From the NCBI GenBank assembly GCA_949752795.1, contig CATKHW010000010.1, positions 248,001 through 312,000 of the forward strand: a stretch of DNA of 64,000 bases. The letters run 5' to 3'. Shown here in pieces: positions 50,421-62,597 of the stretch. The position numbers and the translations under genes were made by a program. The stretch is from Hyperoodon ampullatus (taxonomy: Eukaryota > Chordata > Mammalia > Artiodactyla > Ziphiidae). The notes under the pieces were generated by a model that had not been told where the DNA came from, made no database searches, and saw nothing but the letters and a program-made list of their open reading frames with translations. How positions within the stretch are numbered: position 1 is the stretch's first letter; every line of letters begins with the position of its first letter.

Positions 50421-52159
50421 TTTAGAAACCTTTCGTATTCACAGTGTGTCCGTTCTCTTGGTTTCCGGTACATGATTTAACTGTAGTAATATTCCCTTCA
50501 ACCTGGAGAGTTGGGACCCATGGAATGGGTGCCATGCATTATTGCTTTAAAGGGTCTGCATTTGCTCACCCAATCTCACCAATCCTCTCAGTCCCAAGTG
50601 TCCAGCCTTATGCCACATCCAGCTGTCGTTGTAGATATTGTCATTCCATGTTTCATCAGAGACCCTGAAGGAATTGTAAAGAATTTCCCAGTTTTTTTGT
50701 TTTGTTTATGAAATTCCTTTTTAGAGAGGATTTGAGCTGATTCTCGCTACCATGTTTATGCCAGTCTACACACACTTGATTCCCTTACGGAGACATATCA
50801 ATACACAGGTTTTAAGATTCTTACTAGTCAGATATATTCCTCTGCGGGAACTATGGGGTTTTGAGTCCCTTTCACTGAGGAAGGTGTAGGTCTTTTCTAT
50901 TCCATAGTTGGTTTTTGGAATGGTACCTGTGCTTATATCAAACTCTGGTTTTATGCATCACCCCACCTCTCCTTCCCCCTAAAGCAGACATAAGAGTGTT
51001 TTCTAAATGTGACACATTCTTCTCTTTCCTAACTCAGTTCAAGTGTATCCATGTTTACAGGATCTTCATAAGTGATATCTTATGATAAGTTTCTTTTTCT
51101 CTGTGACTTATTTCACTTAGAATCATCGTACCTGAATCTACCCATTTTGCTGCTACTGGTCTTATGACATTGATTTCATGGCTGAGGGATATTCCATCGT
51201 ACGTAAGTACCACAATTTTTTGAACCATTTTTATATTTCCTGGGATATTTAAGGTGAACCCAAGTTGAGGTCCTTGTAAGCAGTGCAGCCCTAAATTTTG
51301 GGGTGGCTTTGTCTTATTGATTTTCAGTTTTCCCAAGGTATATTCCCTAGACTGGAAGTGCCCTTGGCTCTGTAACTCGGTTCTTTACTTGTTTTAGGGA
51401 ACACAATGCACTCCTCCAGAGAGGCAGTTGGCAATTTACATCCCACACATCAGCATAACAAGGCTCCCTGTTCTCCAGGGCCTGTCTTGCCTTTCTGGCT
51501 TTTACACATTTTGTGGATGTCCCTTTTGACCGGTGGGAAGTGATACTTCTTTGTAGTGCAGATTTGCATTGCCCGCTTGCTTGCTTGGCCAAAAAGGGCG
51601 TATGTGTTTTCTCCTGAATATATTCAGGAGAAAACGCATACGCCCTTTTTGGCCAAGTGCATCATTGTCGAAGTTGTGCCCCTCTTCCTGTGCTTTAAAG
51701 GCGATTCCAACGTACCTCTTGAAATCAGTTTCCTGCTATTCTGCCTCGCTTTCAAGTCCGTCTCCTTGCCTTCCCTCAACAGATTGTGGGACGATAGTTG
51801 TCCTTTATTACTCGGCCAGTTTGTGAATTGCTGTGCCCCTGAGCTCCATTTTTCAACTCGTTTTTGGTGAGCTGACCGCAAGTCCAAAATTTTGGTTCAG
51901 GACCTTTACTGGTTCCCGGTGGGGGGCTGAGACTTTGGTTAATTCTTCTTCCTGCCGGGAAATTACAGTGATATGTGCCCGTCCAAATGCCTAACAGCTA
52001 CTCTCTCATTGGTTCTCCCTCTTCCCTTTCATCCTCTGCCAAATTGGCAAACTGTGCGAACCAGGAGGTTAAAGGGGCTGTCTCTCCCAGTTGGGAGGTT
52101 GATAGTAAAGCAGATGGAAAGTCAAACCGGAGCACCAGGAGAGGGACTATTCGTTGAGT
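50421..52159 (+). repeat. Satellite monomer M30 (1,739 bp), block type C
   Basis: I see no difference from M27 when reading the two copies against each other. The palindrome at 51585-51656 has the same single mismatched pair. Confidence 0.93.
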
Positions 52160-53898
52160 TTTAGAAACCTTTCGTATTCACAGTGTGTCCGTTCTCTAGG
52201 TTTCTGGTACATGTTAAAACTGTAGTAATATTCCCTTCAACCTGGAGAGTTGGGACCCATGGAATGGGTGCCATGCATTATTGCTTTAAAGGGTCTGCAT
52301 TTGCTCACCCAATCTCACCAATCCTCTCAGTCCCAAGTTTCCAGCCTTTTGCCACATCCAGCTGTCGTTGTAAATAGGGACATTCCAGGTTTCATCAGAG
52401 ACCCTGAAGGAATTGTAAAGAATTTCCCAGTTTTTTTGTTTTGTTTTTGAAATTCCTTTTTATAGTGGGTTTGAGCTGATTCTCGCTGCCATGTTTATGC
52501 CAGTCTAGACACACTTGATTCCCTTACGGAGACATATCAATCCATAGGTTTTAAGATTCTTACTAGTCAGATATATTCCTCTGCGGGAAATATGGGGTTT
52601 TGAGTCCCTTTCACTGAGGAAGGTGCAGGACTTGTCTATTCCATACTTAGTTTTTGGAACGGTACCTGTGCTTATATCAAACTCTGGTTTTATGCATCAC
52701 CCCACCTCTCCTTCCCCCTTAAGTAGGCATAAGAGTGTTTTCTAAATGTGAGACATTGTTCTCTTTCCTAACTCAGTTCAAGTGTAGCCATGTTTACAGG
52801 ATCTTCATAAGTGATATCTTATGATAAGTTTCTTTTTCTCTGTGAATTATTTCACTTAGAATCATCGTACCTGAATCTACCCATTTTGCTGCTACTGGTC
52901 TTATGACATTGATTTCATGGCTGAGGGATATTCCATCGTACGTAAGTACCACAATTTTTTGAACCATTTTTATATTTCCTGGGATATTTAAGGTGTACCC
53001 AAGTTGAGGTCCTTGTAAGCAGTGCAGCCCTAAATTTTGGGGTGGCTCTGTCTTATTGATTTTCAGTTTTCCCAAGGTATATTCCCTAGACTGGAAGTGC
53101 CCTTGGCTCTGTAGCTCTGTTCTTTACTTGTTTTAGGGAACACAATGCACTCCTCCAGAGAGGCAGTTGGCAATTTACATCCCGCCCATCAGCATAACAA
53201 GGCTCCCTGTTCTGCAGGGCCTGTCTTGCCTTTCTGGTTTTTACACATTTTGTGGATGTCCCTTTTGACCGGTGGGAAGTGATACTTCTTTGTAGTGCAG
53301 ATTTGCATTGCCCGCTTGCTTGCTTGGCCAAAAAGGGCGTATGCGTTTTCTCCTGAATATATTCAGGAGAAAACGCATACGCCCTTTTTGGCCAAGTGCA
53401 TCATTGTCGAAGTTGTGCCCCTCTTCCTGTGCTTTGAAGGTGACTCCAACGTACCTCTTGAAATCTGTTTCCTGCTATTCTGCCTCGCTTTCAAGTCTGC
53501 CTCGTTGCCTTCCCTCAACAGATTTTTGGACGATAGTTGTCCTTTATTACTCGGCCAGTTTGTGAATTGCTGTGCCCCTGAGCTCCATTTTTCAACTCGT
53601 TTTTGGTGAGCTGACCGCAAGTCCAAAATTTTGGTTCAGGATCTCTACTGTTTCCCGGTGGGTGGCTGAGACTTTGGTTAATTCTTCTTCCTGCTGGGAA
53701 GTTAGAGTGATATGTGCCCATCCAAATGCCTAACAGCTACTCTCTGATTGGTTCTCCCTCTTCCCTTTCATCCTCTGCCAATTTGGAAACCTGTGCGAAC
53801 CAGGAGGTTAAAGGGGCTGTCTCTCCAAGTTGGGAGATTGATAGTAAAGCAGATGGAAAGTCAAACTGGAGCACCATGAGAGGGACTATTCGTTGAGT
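52160..53898 (+). repeat. Satellite monomer M31 (1,739 bp), block type D
   Basis: Near identical to M28. The palindrome at 53324-53395 is perfect. ORF2 tail remnant: 52794-53075, minus. Confidence 0.93.
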
Positions 53899-55637
53899 TT
53901 TAGAAACCTTTCGTATTCACAGTGTGTCCGTTCTCTAGGTTTCCGGTACATGTTTTAACTGTAGTAATATTCCCTTCAACCTGGAGAGATGGGACCCATG
54001 GAATGGGTGCCATGCATTATTGCTTTAAAGGGTCTGCATTTGCTCACCCAATCTCACCAATCCTCTCAGTCCCAAGTGTCCAGCCTTATGCCACATCCAG
54101 CTGTCGTTGTAGATAGGGTTATTCCAGGTTTCATCAGAGACCCTGAAGGAATTGTAAAGAATTTCCCAGTTTTTTTGTTTTGTTTTTGAAATTCCTTTTT
54201 ATAGTGGGTTTGAGCTGATTCTCGCTGCCATGTTTATGCCAGTCTAGACACACTTGATTCCCTTACGGAGACATATCAATCCATAGGTTTTAAGATTCTT
54301 ACTTGTCAGATATATTCCTCTGCGGGAAATATGGGGTTTTGAGTCCCTTTCACTGAATAAGGTGTAGGACTTTTCTATTCCATACTTGGTTTTTGGAACG
54401 GTACCTGTGCTTATATCAAACTCTGGTTTTATGCATCACCCCACCTCTCCTTCCCCCTTAAGTAGGCATAAGAGTGTTTTCTAAATGTGAGACACTGTTC
54501 TCTTTCCTAACTCAGTTCAAGTGTAGCCATGTTTACAGGATCTTCATAAGTGATATCTTATGATAAGTTTCTTTTTCTCTGTGACTTATTTCACTTAGAA
54601 TCATCGTACCTGAATCTTCCCATTTTGCTGCTACTGGTCTTATGACATTGATTTCATGGCTGAGGGATATTCCATCGTACATAAGTATCACTATTTTTTG
54701 AACCATTTTTATATTTCCTGGGATATTTAAGGTGTACCCAAGTTGAGGTCCTTGTAAGCAGTGCAGCCCTAAATTTTGGGGTGGCTCTGTCTTATTGATT
54801 TTCAGTTTTCCCAAGGTATATTCCCTAGACTGGAAGTGCCCTTGGCTCTGTAGCTCTATTCTTTACTTGTTTTAGGGAACACAATGCACTCCTCCAGAGA
54901 GGCAGTTGGCAATTTACATCCCGCCCATCAGCATAACAAGGCTCCCTGTTCTCCAGGGCCTGTCTTGCCTTTCTGGTTTTTACACATTTTGTGGATGTCC
55001 CTTTTGACCGGTGGGAAGTGATACTTCTTTGTAGTGCAGATTTGCATTGCCCGCTTGCTTGCTTGGCCAAAAAGGGCTTATGCGTTTTCTCCTGAATATA
55101 TACAGGAGAAAACGCATACACCCTTTTTGGCCAAGTGCATCATTGTCGAAGTTGTGCCCCTCCTCCTGTGCTTTAAAGGCGATTCCAACGTACCTCTTGA
55201 AATCTGTTTCCTGCTATTCTGCCTCTCTTTCAAGTCCGCCTCGTTGCCTTCCCTCAACTGATTTTTGGACGATAGTTGTCCTTTATTACTCGGCCAGTTT
55301 GTGAATTGCTGTGCCCCTGAGCTCCATTTTTCAACTCGTTTTTGGTGAGCTGACCGCAAGTCCAAAATTTTGGTTCAGGACCTATACTGGTTCCCGGTGG
55401 GTGGCTGAGACTTTGGTTAATTCTTCTTCCTGCCGGGAAGTTAGAGTGATATGTGCCCGACCAAATACCTAACAGCTACTCTCTCATTGGTTCTCCCTCT
55501 TCCCTTTCATCCTCTGCCAAATTGGAGACCTGTGTGAACCAGGAAGTTGAAGGGGCTGTCTCTCCAATTTGGGAGATTGATAGTAAAGCAGATCGAAAGT
55601 CAAACCGGAGCACCAGGAGAGGGACTATTCGTTGAGT
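53899..55637 (+). repeat. Satellite monomer M32 (1,739 bp), mosaic E' type
   Basis: The first half has GAATAAGGTGTAGGAC as in M26/M29. From ~54,610 it is M24-like (GAATCTTCCC, ATCACTATTTT, CTCCTCCTGTG, GAGACCTGTGTGAACC). The palindrome at 55063-55134 has three mismatched pairs, one of them in the centre (ATATACAGG). Confidence 0.93.
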
Positions 55638-57376
55638 TTTAGAAACCTTTCATATTCACAGTGTGTCCGTTCTCTAGGTTTCTCGTACATGTTATAACTG
55701 TAGTAATATTCCCTTCAACCTGGAGAGTTGGGACCCATGGAATGGGTGCCATGCATTATTACTTTAAAGGGTCTGCATTTGCTCACCAAATCTCACCAAT
55801 CGTCTAAGTCCCAAGTGTCCAGCCTTATGCCACATCCAGCTGTCATTGTAGATAGCGTCATTCCAGGGTTCATCAGAGACCCTGAAGGAATTGTAAAGAA
55901 TTTCCCAGTTTTTTTGTTTTGTTTTTGAAATTCATTTTTAAAGTGGGTTTGAGCTGATTCTCGCTGCCATGTTTATGTCCATCTAGACACACTTGATTCC
56001 CTTACGGAGACATATCAATACATAGGTTTTAAGATTCTTACTAGTCAGATATATTCCTCTGCGGGAAATATGGGGTTTTGAGTCACTTTCACTGAGGAAG
56101 GTGTAGGTCCTGTCTATTCCATAGTTGGTTTTTGGAACGGTACCTGTGCTTATATCAAACTCTGGTTTTATGCATCACCCCACCTCTCCTTCCCACTTAA
56201 GCAGGCATAAGAGTGTTTTCTAAATGTGAGACATTCTTCTCTTTCCTAACTCAGTTCAAGTGTAGCCATGTTTACAGGATCTTCATAAGTGATATCTTAT
56301 GATAAGTTTCTTTTTCTGTGTGACTTATTTCACTTAGAATCATCGTACCTGAATCCACCCATTTTGCTGCTACTGGTCTTATGACATTGATTTCATGGCT
56401 GAGGGATATTCCATCGTACATAAGTACCACAATTTTTTGAACCATTTTTATATTTCCTGGGATATTTAAGGTGTACCCAAGTTGAGGTCCTTGTAAGCAG
56501 TGCAGCCCTAAATTTTGGGGTGGCTCTGTCTTATTGATTTTCAGTTTTCCCAAGGTATATTCCCTAGACTGGAAGTGCCCTTGGCTCTGTAGCTCTGTTC
56601 TTTACTTGTTTTAGGGAACACAATGCACTCCTCCAGAGAGGCAGTTTGCAATTTACATCCCGCCCATCAGCATAACAAGGCTCCCTGTTCTCCAGGGCCT
56701 GTCTTGCCTTTCTGGTTTTTACACATTTTGTGGATGTCCCTTTTGACCGGTGGGAAGTGATACTTCTTTGTAGTGAAGATTTCCATTGCCTGCTTGCTTG
56801 CTTGGCCAAAAAGGGCGTATGCGTTTTCTCCTGAATATATTCAAGAGAAAACCCATACGCCCTTTTTGGCCAAGTGCATCATTGTCGAAGTTGTGCCCCT
56901 CTTCCTGTGCTTTAAGGGCGATTCCAACGTACCTCTTGAAATCTGTTTCCTGCTATTCTGCCTCAATTTCAAGTCCGCCTCGCTGCCTTCCCTCAACAGA
57001 TTTTTGGACGATAGTTGTCCTTTATTACTCGGCCAGTTTGTGAATTGCTGTGCCCCTGAGCTCCATTTTTCAACTCGTTTTTGGTGAGCTGACCGCAAGT
57101 CCAATATTTTGGTTCAGGACCTTTACTGGTTCCCGGTGGGTGGCTGAGACTTTGGTTAATTCTTCTTCCTGCCGGGAAATTACAGTGATATGTGCCCGTC
57201 CAAATGCCTAACAGCTACTCTCTCATTGGTTCTCCCTCTTCCCTTTCATCCTCTGCCAAATTGGCAAACTGTGCGAACCAGGAGGTTAAAGGGGCTGTGT
57301 CTCCCAGTTGGGAGGTTGATAGTAAAGCAGATGGAAAGTCAAACCGGAGCACCAGGAGAGGGACTATGCGTTGAGT
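55638..57376 (+). repeat. Satellite monomer M33 (1,739 bp), block type A
   Basis: Near copy of M25, with about ten visible differences (for example TAGATAGCGTC, TTCATTTTTAAAG, TATGTCCATCTAG, GATTTCCATTGCC). The palindrome at 56802-56873 has two mismatched pairs. Confidence 0.93.
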
Positions 57377-59115
57377 TTTAGAAACCTTTCGTATTCACAG
57401 TGTGTCCGTTCTCTAGGTTTCCGGTACATGTTAAAACTGTAGTAATATTCCCTTCAACCTGGAGAGTTGGGACCCATGGAATGGGTGCCATGCATTATTG
57501 CTTTAAAGGGTCTGCATTTGCTCACCCAATCTCACCAATCCTCTCAGTCCCAAGTTTCCAGCCTTTTGCCACATCCAGCTGTCATTGTAGATATGGTCAT
57601 TCCAGGTTTCATCAGAGACCCTGAAGGAATTGTAAAGAATTTCCCAGTTTTTTTGTTTTGTTTTTGAAATTCCTTTTTATAGTGGGTTTGAGCTGATTCT
57701 CGCTGCCATGTTTATGCCAGTCTAGACACACTTGATTCCCTTACGGAGACATATCAATCCATAGGTTTTAAGATTCTTACTAGTCAGATATATTCCTCTG
57801 CGGGAAATATGGGGTTTTGAGTCCCTTTCACTGAATAAGGTGTAGGACTTTTCTATTCCATACTTGGTTTTTGGAACGGTACCTGTGCTTATATCAAACT
57901 CTGGTTTTATGCATCACCCCACCTGTCCTTCCCCCTTAAGTAGGCATAAGAGTGTTTTCTAAATGTGAGACATTGTTCTCTTTCCTAACTCAGTTCAAGT
58001 GTAGCCATGTTTACAGGATCTTCATAAGTGATATCTTATGATAAGTTTCTTTTTCTCTGTGAATTATTTCACTTAGAATCATCGTACCTGAATCTACCGA
58101 TTTTGCTGCTACTGGTCTTATGACATTGATTTCATGGCTGAGGGATATTCCATCGTACGTAAGTACCACAATTTTTTGAACCATTTTTATATTTCCTGGG
58201 ATATTTAAGGTGTACCCAAGTTGAGGTCCTTGTAAGCAGTGCAGCCCTAAATTTTGGGGTGGCTCTGTCTTATTGATTTTCAGTTTTCCCAAGGTATATT
58301 CCCTAGACTGGAAGTGCCCTTGGCTCTGTAGCTCTGTTCTTTACTTGTTTTAGGGAACACAATGCACTCCTTCAGAGAGGCAGTTGGCAATTTACATCCC
58401 GCCCATCAGCATAACAAGGCTCCCTGTTCTCCAGGGCCTGTCTTGCCTTTCTGGTTTGTACACATTTTGTTGATGTCCCTTTTGACCGGTGGGAAGTGAT
58501 ACTTCTTTGTAGTGCAGATTTGCATTGCCCGCTTGCTTGCTTGGCCAAAAAGTGCGTATGCGTTTTCTCCTGAATATATTCAGGAGAAAACGCATACGCC
58601 CTTTTTGGCCAAGTGCATCATTGTCGAAGTTGTGCCCCTCTTCCTGTGCTTTGAAGGTGACTCCAACGTACCTCTTGAAATCTGTTTCCTGCTATTCTGC
58701 CTCGCTTTCAAGTCCGCCTCGTTGCCTTCCCTCAACAGATTTTTGGACGATAGTTGTCCTTTATTACTCGGCCAGTTTGTGAATGGCTGTGCCCCTGAGC
58801 TCCATTTTTCAACTCGTTTTTGGTGAGCTGACCGCAAGTCCAAAATTTTGGTTCAGGACCTATACTGTTTCCCGGTGGGTGGCTGAGACTTTGGTTAATT
58901 CTTCTTTCTGCCGGGAAGTTAGAGTGATATGTGCCCATCCAAATGCCTAACAGCTACTCTCTCATTGGTTCTCCCTCTTCCCTTTCATCCTCTGCCAATT
59001 TGGAAACCTGTGCGAACCAGGAGGTTAAAGGGGCTGTCTCTCCAAGTTGGGAGATTGATAGTAAAGCAGATGGAAAGTCAAACTGGAGCACCAGGAGAGG
59101 GACTATTCGTTGAGT
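57377..59115 (+). repeat. Satellite monomer M34 (1,739 bp), block type B
   Basis: Near copy of M26, with a few visible differences (TGTCATTGTAG, TTTGTTTTG, CACCTGTCC). The palindrome at 58541-58612 has one mismatched pair. Confidence 0.93.
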
Positions 59116-60854
59116 TTTAGAAACCTTTCGTATTCACAGTGTGTCCGTTCTCTAGGTTTCCGGTACATGATTTAACTGTAGTAATATTCCCTTCAACCTG
59201 GAGAGTTGGGACCCATGGAATGGGTGCCATGCATTATTGCTTTAAAGGGTCTGCATTTGCTCACCCAATCTCACCAATCCTCTCAGTCCCAAGTGTCCAG
59301 CCTTATGCCACATCCAGCTGTCGTTGTAGATATTGTCATTCCATGTTTCATCAGAGACCCTGAAGGAATTGTAAAGAATTTCCCAGTTTTTTTGTTTTGT
59401 TTATGAAATTCCTTTTTATAGAGGATTTGAGCTGATTCTCGCTACCATGTTTATGCCAGTCTACACACACTTGATTCCCTTACGGAGACATATCAATACA
59501 CAGGTTTTAAGATTCTTACTAGTCAGATATATTCCTCTGCGGGAACTATGGGGTTTTGAGTCCCTTTCACTGAGGAAGGTGTAGGTCTTTTCTATTCCAT
59601 AGTTGGTTTTTGGAATGGTACCTGTGCTTATATCAAACTCTGGTTTTATGCATCACCCCACCTCTCCTTCCCCCTAAAGCAGACATAAGAGTGTTTTCTA
59701 AATGTGACACATTCTTCTCTTTCCTAACTCAGTTCAAGTGTATCCATGTTTACAGGATCTTCATAAGTGATATCTTATGATAAGTTTCTTTTTCTCTGTG
59801 ACTTATTTCACTTAGAATCATCGTACCTGAATCTACCCATTTTGCTGCTACTGGTCTTATGACATTGATTTCATGGCTGAGGGATATTCCATCGTACGTA
59901 AGTACCACAATTTTTTGAACCATTTTTATATTTCCTGGGATATTTAAGGTGAACCCAAGTTGAGGTCCTTGTAAGCAGTGCAGCCCTAAATTTTGGGGTG
60001 GCTTTGTCTTATTGATTTTCAGTTTTCCCAAGGTATATTCCCTAGACTGGAAGTGCCCTTGGCTCTGTAACTCGGTTCTTTACTTGTTTTAGGGAACACA
60101 ATGCACTCCTCCAGAGAGGCAGTTGGCAATTTACATCCCACACATCAGCATAACAAGGCTCCCTGTTTTCCAGGGCCTGTCTTGCCTTTCTGGCTTTTAC
60201 ACATTTTGTGGATGTCCCTTTTGACCGGTGGGAAGTGATACTTCTTTGTAGTGCAGATTTGCATTGCCCGCTTGCTTGCTTGGCCAAAAAGGGCGTATGT
60301 GTTTTCTCCTGAATATATTCAGGAGAAAACGCATACGCCCTTTTTGGCCAAGTGCATCATTGTCGAAGTTGTGCCCCTCTTCCTGTGCTTTAAAGGCGAT
60401 TCCAACGTACCTCTTGAAATCAGTTTCCTGCTATTCTGCCTCGCTTTCAAGTCCGTCTCCTTGCCTTCCCTCAACAGATTGTGGGACGATAGTTGTCCTT
60501 TATTACTCGGCCAGTTTGTGAATTGCTGTGCCCCTGAGCTCCATTTTTCAACTCGTTTTTGGTGAGCTGACCGCAAGTCCAAAATTTTGGTTCAGGACCT
60601 TTACTGGTTCCCGGTGGGGGGCTGAGACTTTGGTTAATTCTTCTTCCTGCCGGGAAATTACAGTGATATGTGCCCGTCCAAATGCCTAACAGCTACTCTC
60701 TCATTGGTTCTCCCTCTTCCCTTTCATCCTCTGCCAAATTGGCAAACTGTGCGAACCAGGAGGTTAAAGGGGCTGTCTCTCCCAGTTGGGAGGTTGATAG
60801 TAAAGCAGATGGAAAGTCAAACCGGAGCACCAGGAGAGGGACTATTCGTTGAGT
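59116..60854 (+). repeat. Satellite monomer M35 (1,739 bp), block type C
   Basis: Near copy of M27 and M30; visible differences include TTCTCTAGGTTTCC, TTTTTATAGAGG and CTGTTTTCCAGG. The palindrome at 60280-60351 has one mismatched pair. Confidence 0.93.
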
Positions 60855-62597
60855 TTTAGAAACCTTTCGTATTCACAGTGTGTCCGTTCTCTAGGTTTCT
60901 GGTACATGTTAAAACTGTAGTAATATTCCCTTCAACCTGGAGAGTTGGGACCCATGGAATGGGTGCCATGCATTATTGCTTTAAAGGGTCTGCATTTGCT
61001 CACCCAATCTCACCAATCCTCTCAGTCCCAAGTTTCCAGCCTTTTGCCACATCCAGCTGTCGTTGTAAATAGGGACATTCCAGGTTTCATCAGAGACCCT
61101 GAAGGAATTGTAAAGAATTTCCCAGTTTTTTTGTTTTGTTTTTGAAATTCCTTTTTATAGTGGGTTTGAGCTGATTCTCGCTGCCATGTTTATGCCAGTC
61201 TAGACACACTTGATTCCCTTACGGAGACATATCAATCCATAGGTTTTAAGATTCTTACTAGTCAGATATATTCCTCTGCGGGAAATATGGGGTTTTGAGT
61301 CCCTTTCACTGAGGAAGGTGCAGGACTTGTCTATTCCATACTTAGTTTTTGGAACGGTACCTGTGCTTATATCAAACTCTGGTTTTATGCATCACCCCAC
61401 CTCTCCTTCCCCCTTAAGTAGGCATAAGAGTGTTTTCTAAATGTGAGACATTGTTCTCTTTCCTAACTCAGTTCAAGTGTAGCCATGTTTACAGGATCTT
61501 CATAAGTGATATCTTATGATAAGTTTCTTTTTCTCTGTGAATTATTTCACTTAGAATCATCGTACCTGAATCTACCCATTTTGCTGCTACTGGTCTTATG
61601 ACATTGATTTCATGGCTGAGGGATATTCCATCGTACGTAAGTACCACAATTTTTTGAACCATTTTTATATTTCCTGGGATATTTAAGGTGTACCCAAGTT
61701 GAGGTCCTTGTAAGCAGTGCAGCCCTAAATTTTGGGGTGGCTCTGTCTTATTGATTTTCAGTTTTCCCAAGGTATATTCCCTAGACTGGAAGTGCCCTTG
61801 GCTCTGTAGCTCTGTTCTTTACTTGTTTTAGGGAACACAATGCACTCCTCCAGAGAGGCAGTTGGCAATTTACATCCCGCCCATCAGCATAACAAGGCTC
61901 CCTGTTCTGCAGGGCCTGTCTTGCCTTTCTGGTTTTTACACATTTTGTGGATGTCCCTTTTGACCGGTGGGAAGTGATACTTCTTTGTAGTGCAGATTTG
62001 CATTGCCCGCTTGCTTGCTTGGCCAAAAAGGGCGTATGCGTTTTCTCCTGAATATATTCAGGAGAAAACGCATACGCCCTTTTTGGCCAAGTGCATTTGC
62101 ATCATTGTCGAAGTTGTGCCCCTCCTCCTGTGCTTTAAAGGCGATTCCAACGTACCTCTTGAAATCTGTTTCCTGCTATTCTGCCTCTCTTTCAAGTCCG
62201 CCTCGTTGCCTTCCTCAACTGATTTTTGGACGATAGTTGTCCTTTATTACTCGGCCAGTTTGTGAATTGCTGTGCCCCTGAGCTCCATTTTTCAACTCGG
62301 TTTTTGGTGAGCTGACCGCAAGTTCCAAAATTTTGGTTCAGGACCTATACTGGTTCCCGGTGGGTGGCTGAGACTTTGGTTAATTCTTCTTCCTGCCGGG
62401 AAGTTAGAGTGATAGTGCCCGACCAAATACCTAACAGCTACTCTCTCATTGGTTCTCCCTCTTCCCTTTCATCCTCTGCCAATTGGAGACCTGTGTGAAC
62501 CAGGAAGTTGAAGGGGCTGTCTCTCCAATTTGGGAGATTGATAGTAAAGCAGATCGAAAGTCAAACCGGAGCACCAGGAGAGGGACTATTCGTTGAG
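60855..62597 (+). repeat. Satellite monomer M36 (1,743 bp), chimeric D to M23/M24 type
   Basis: As far as the perfect palindrome (62019-62090) it matches M28 and M31. Immediately afterwards a 6-bp extra segment appears (GTGCATTTGCATCATTG) and the sequence becomes M23/M24-like (CTCCTCCTGTG, CTCTCTTTCAAG, CGACCAAATACC, GATCGAAAG) with several one-base indels. Confidence 0.92.

Larger units (their letters stand above)
43465..53898 (+). repeat. Higher-order tandem duplication: M26-M28 repeated as M29-M31 (5,217-bp unit)
   Basis: Three distinguishable monomer types occur in the order B-C-D and again B-C-D with an exact 5,217-bp offset (3 x 1,739). The diagnostic variants of each type recur in step. 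Reading the two blocks against each other shows only a handful of substitutions and no length change. Adjacent monomers B, C and D differ from one another far more than the two blocks do, which is the defining feature of a higher-order repeat. Confidence 0.85.
41726..62090 (+). repeat. Higher-order duplication: M25-M28 recurs as M33-M36 (13,912-bp offset)
   Basis: The order A-B-C-D at 41726-48178 recurs at 55638-62090, an exact offset of eight units, with a second B-C-D copy and the mosaic M32 between them. M24 (type E) precedes the first block and M32 (partly E-like) precedes the second. This fits amplification of a multi-monomer segment with a secondary B-C-D duplication in the first copy. 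Confidence 0.8.
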
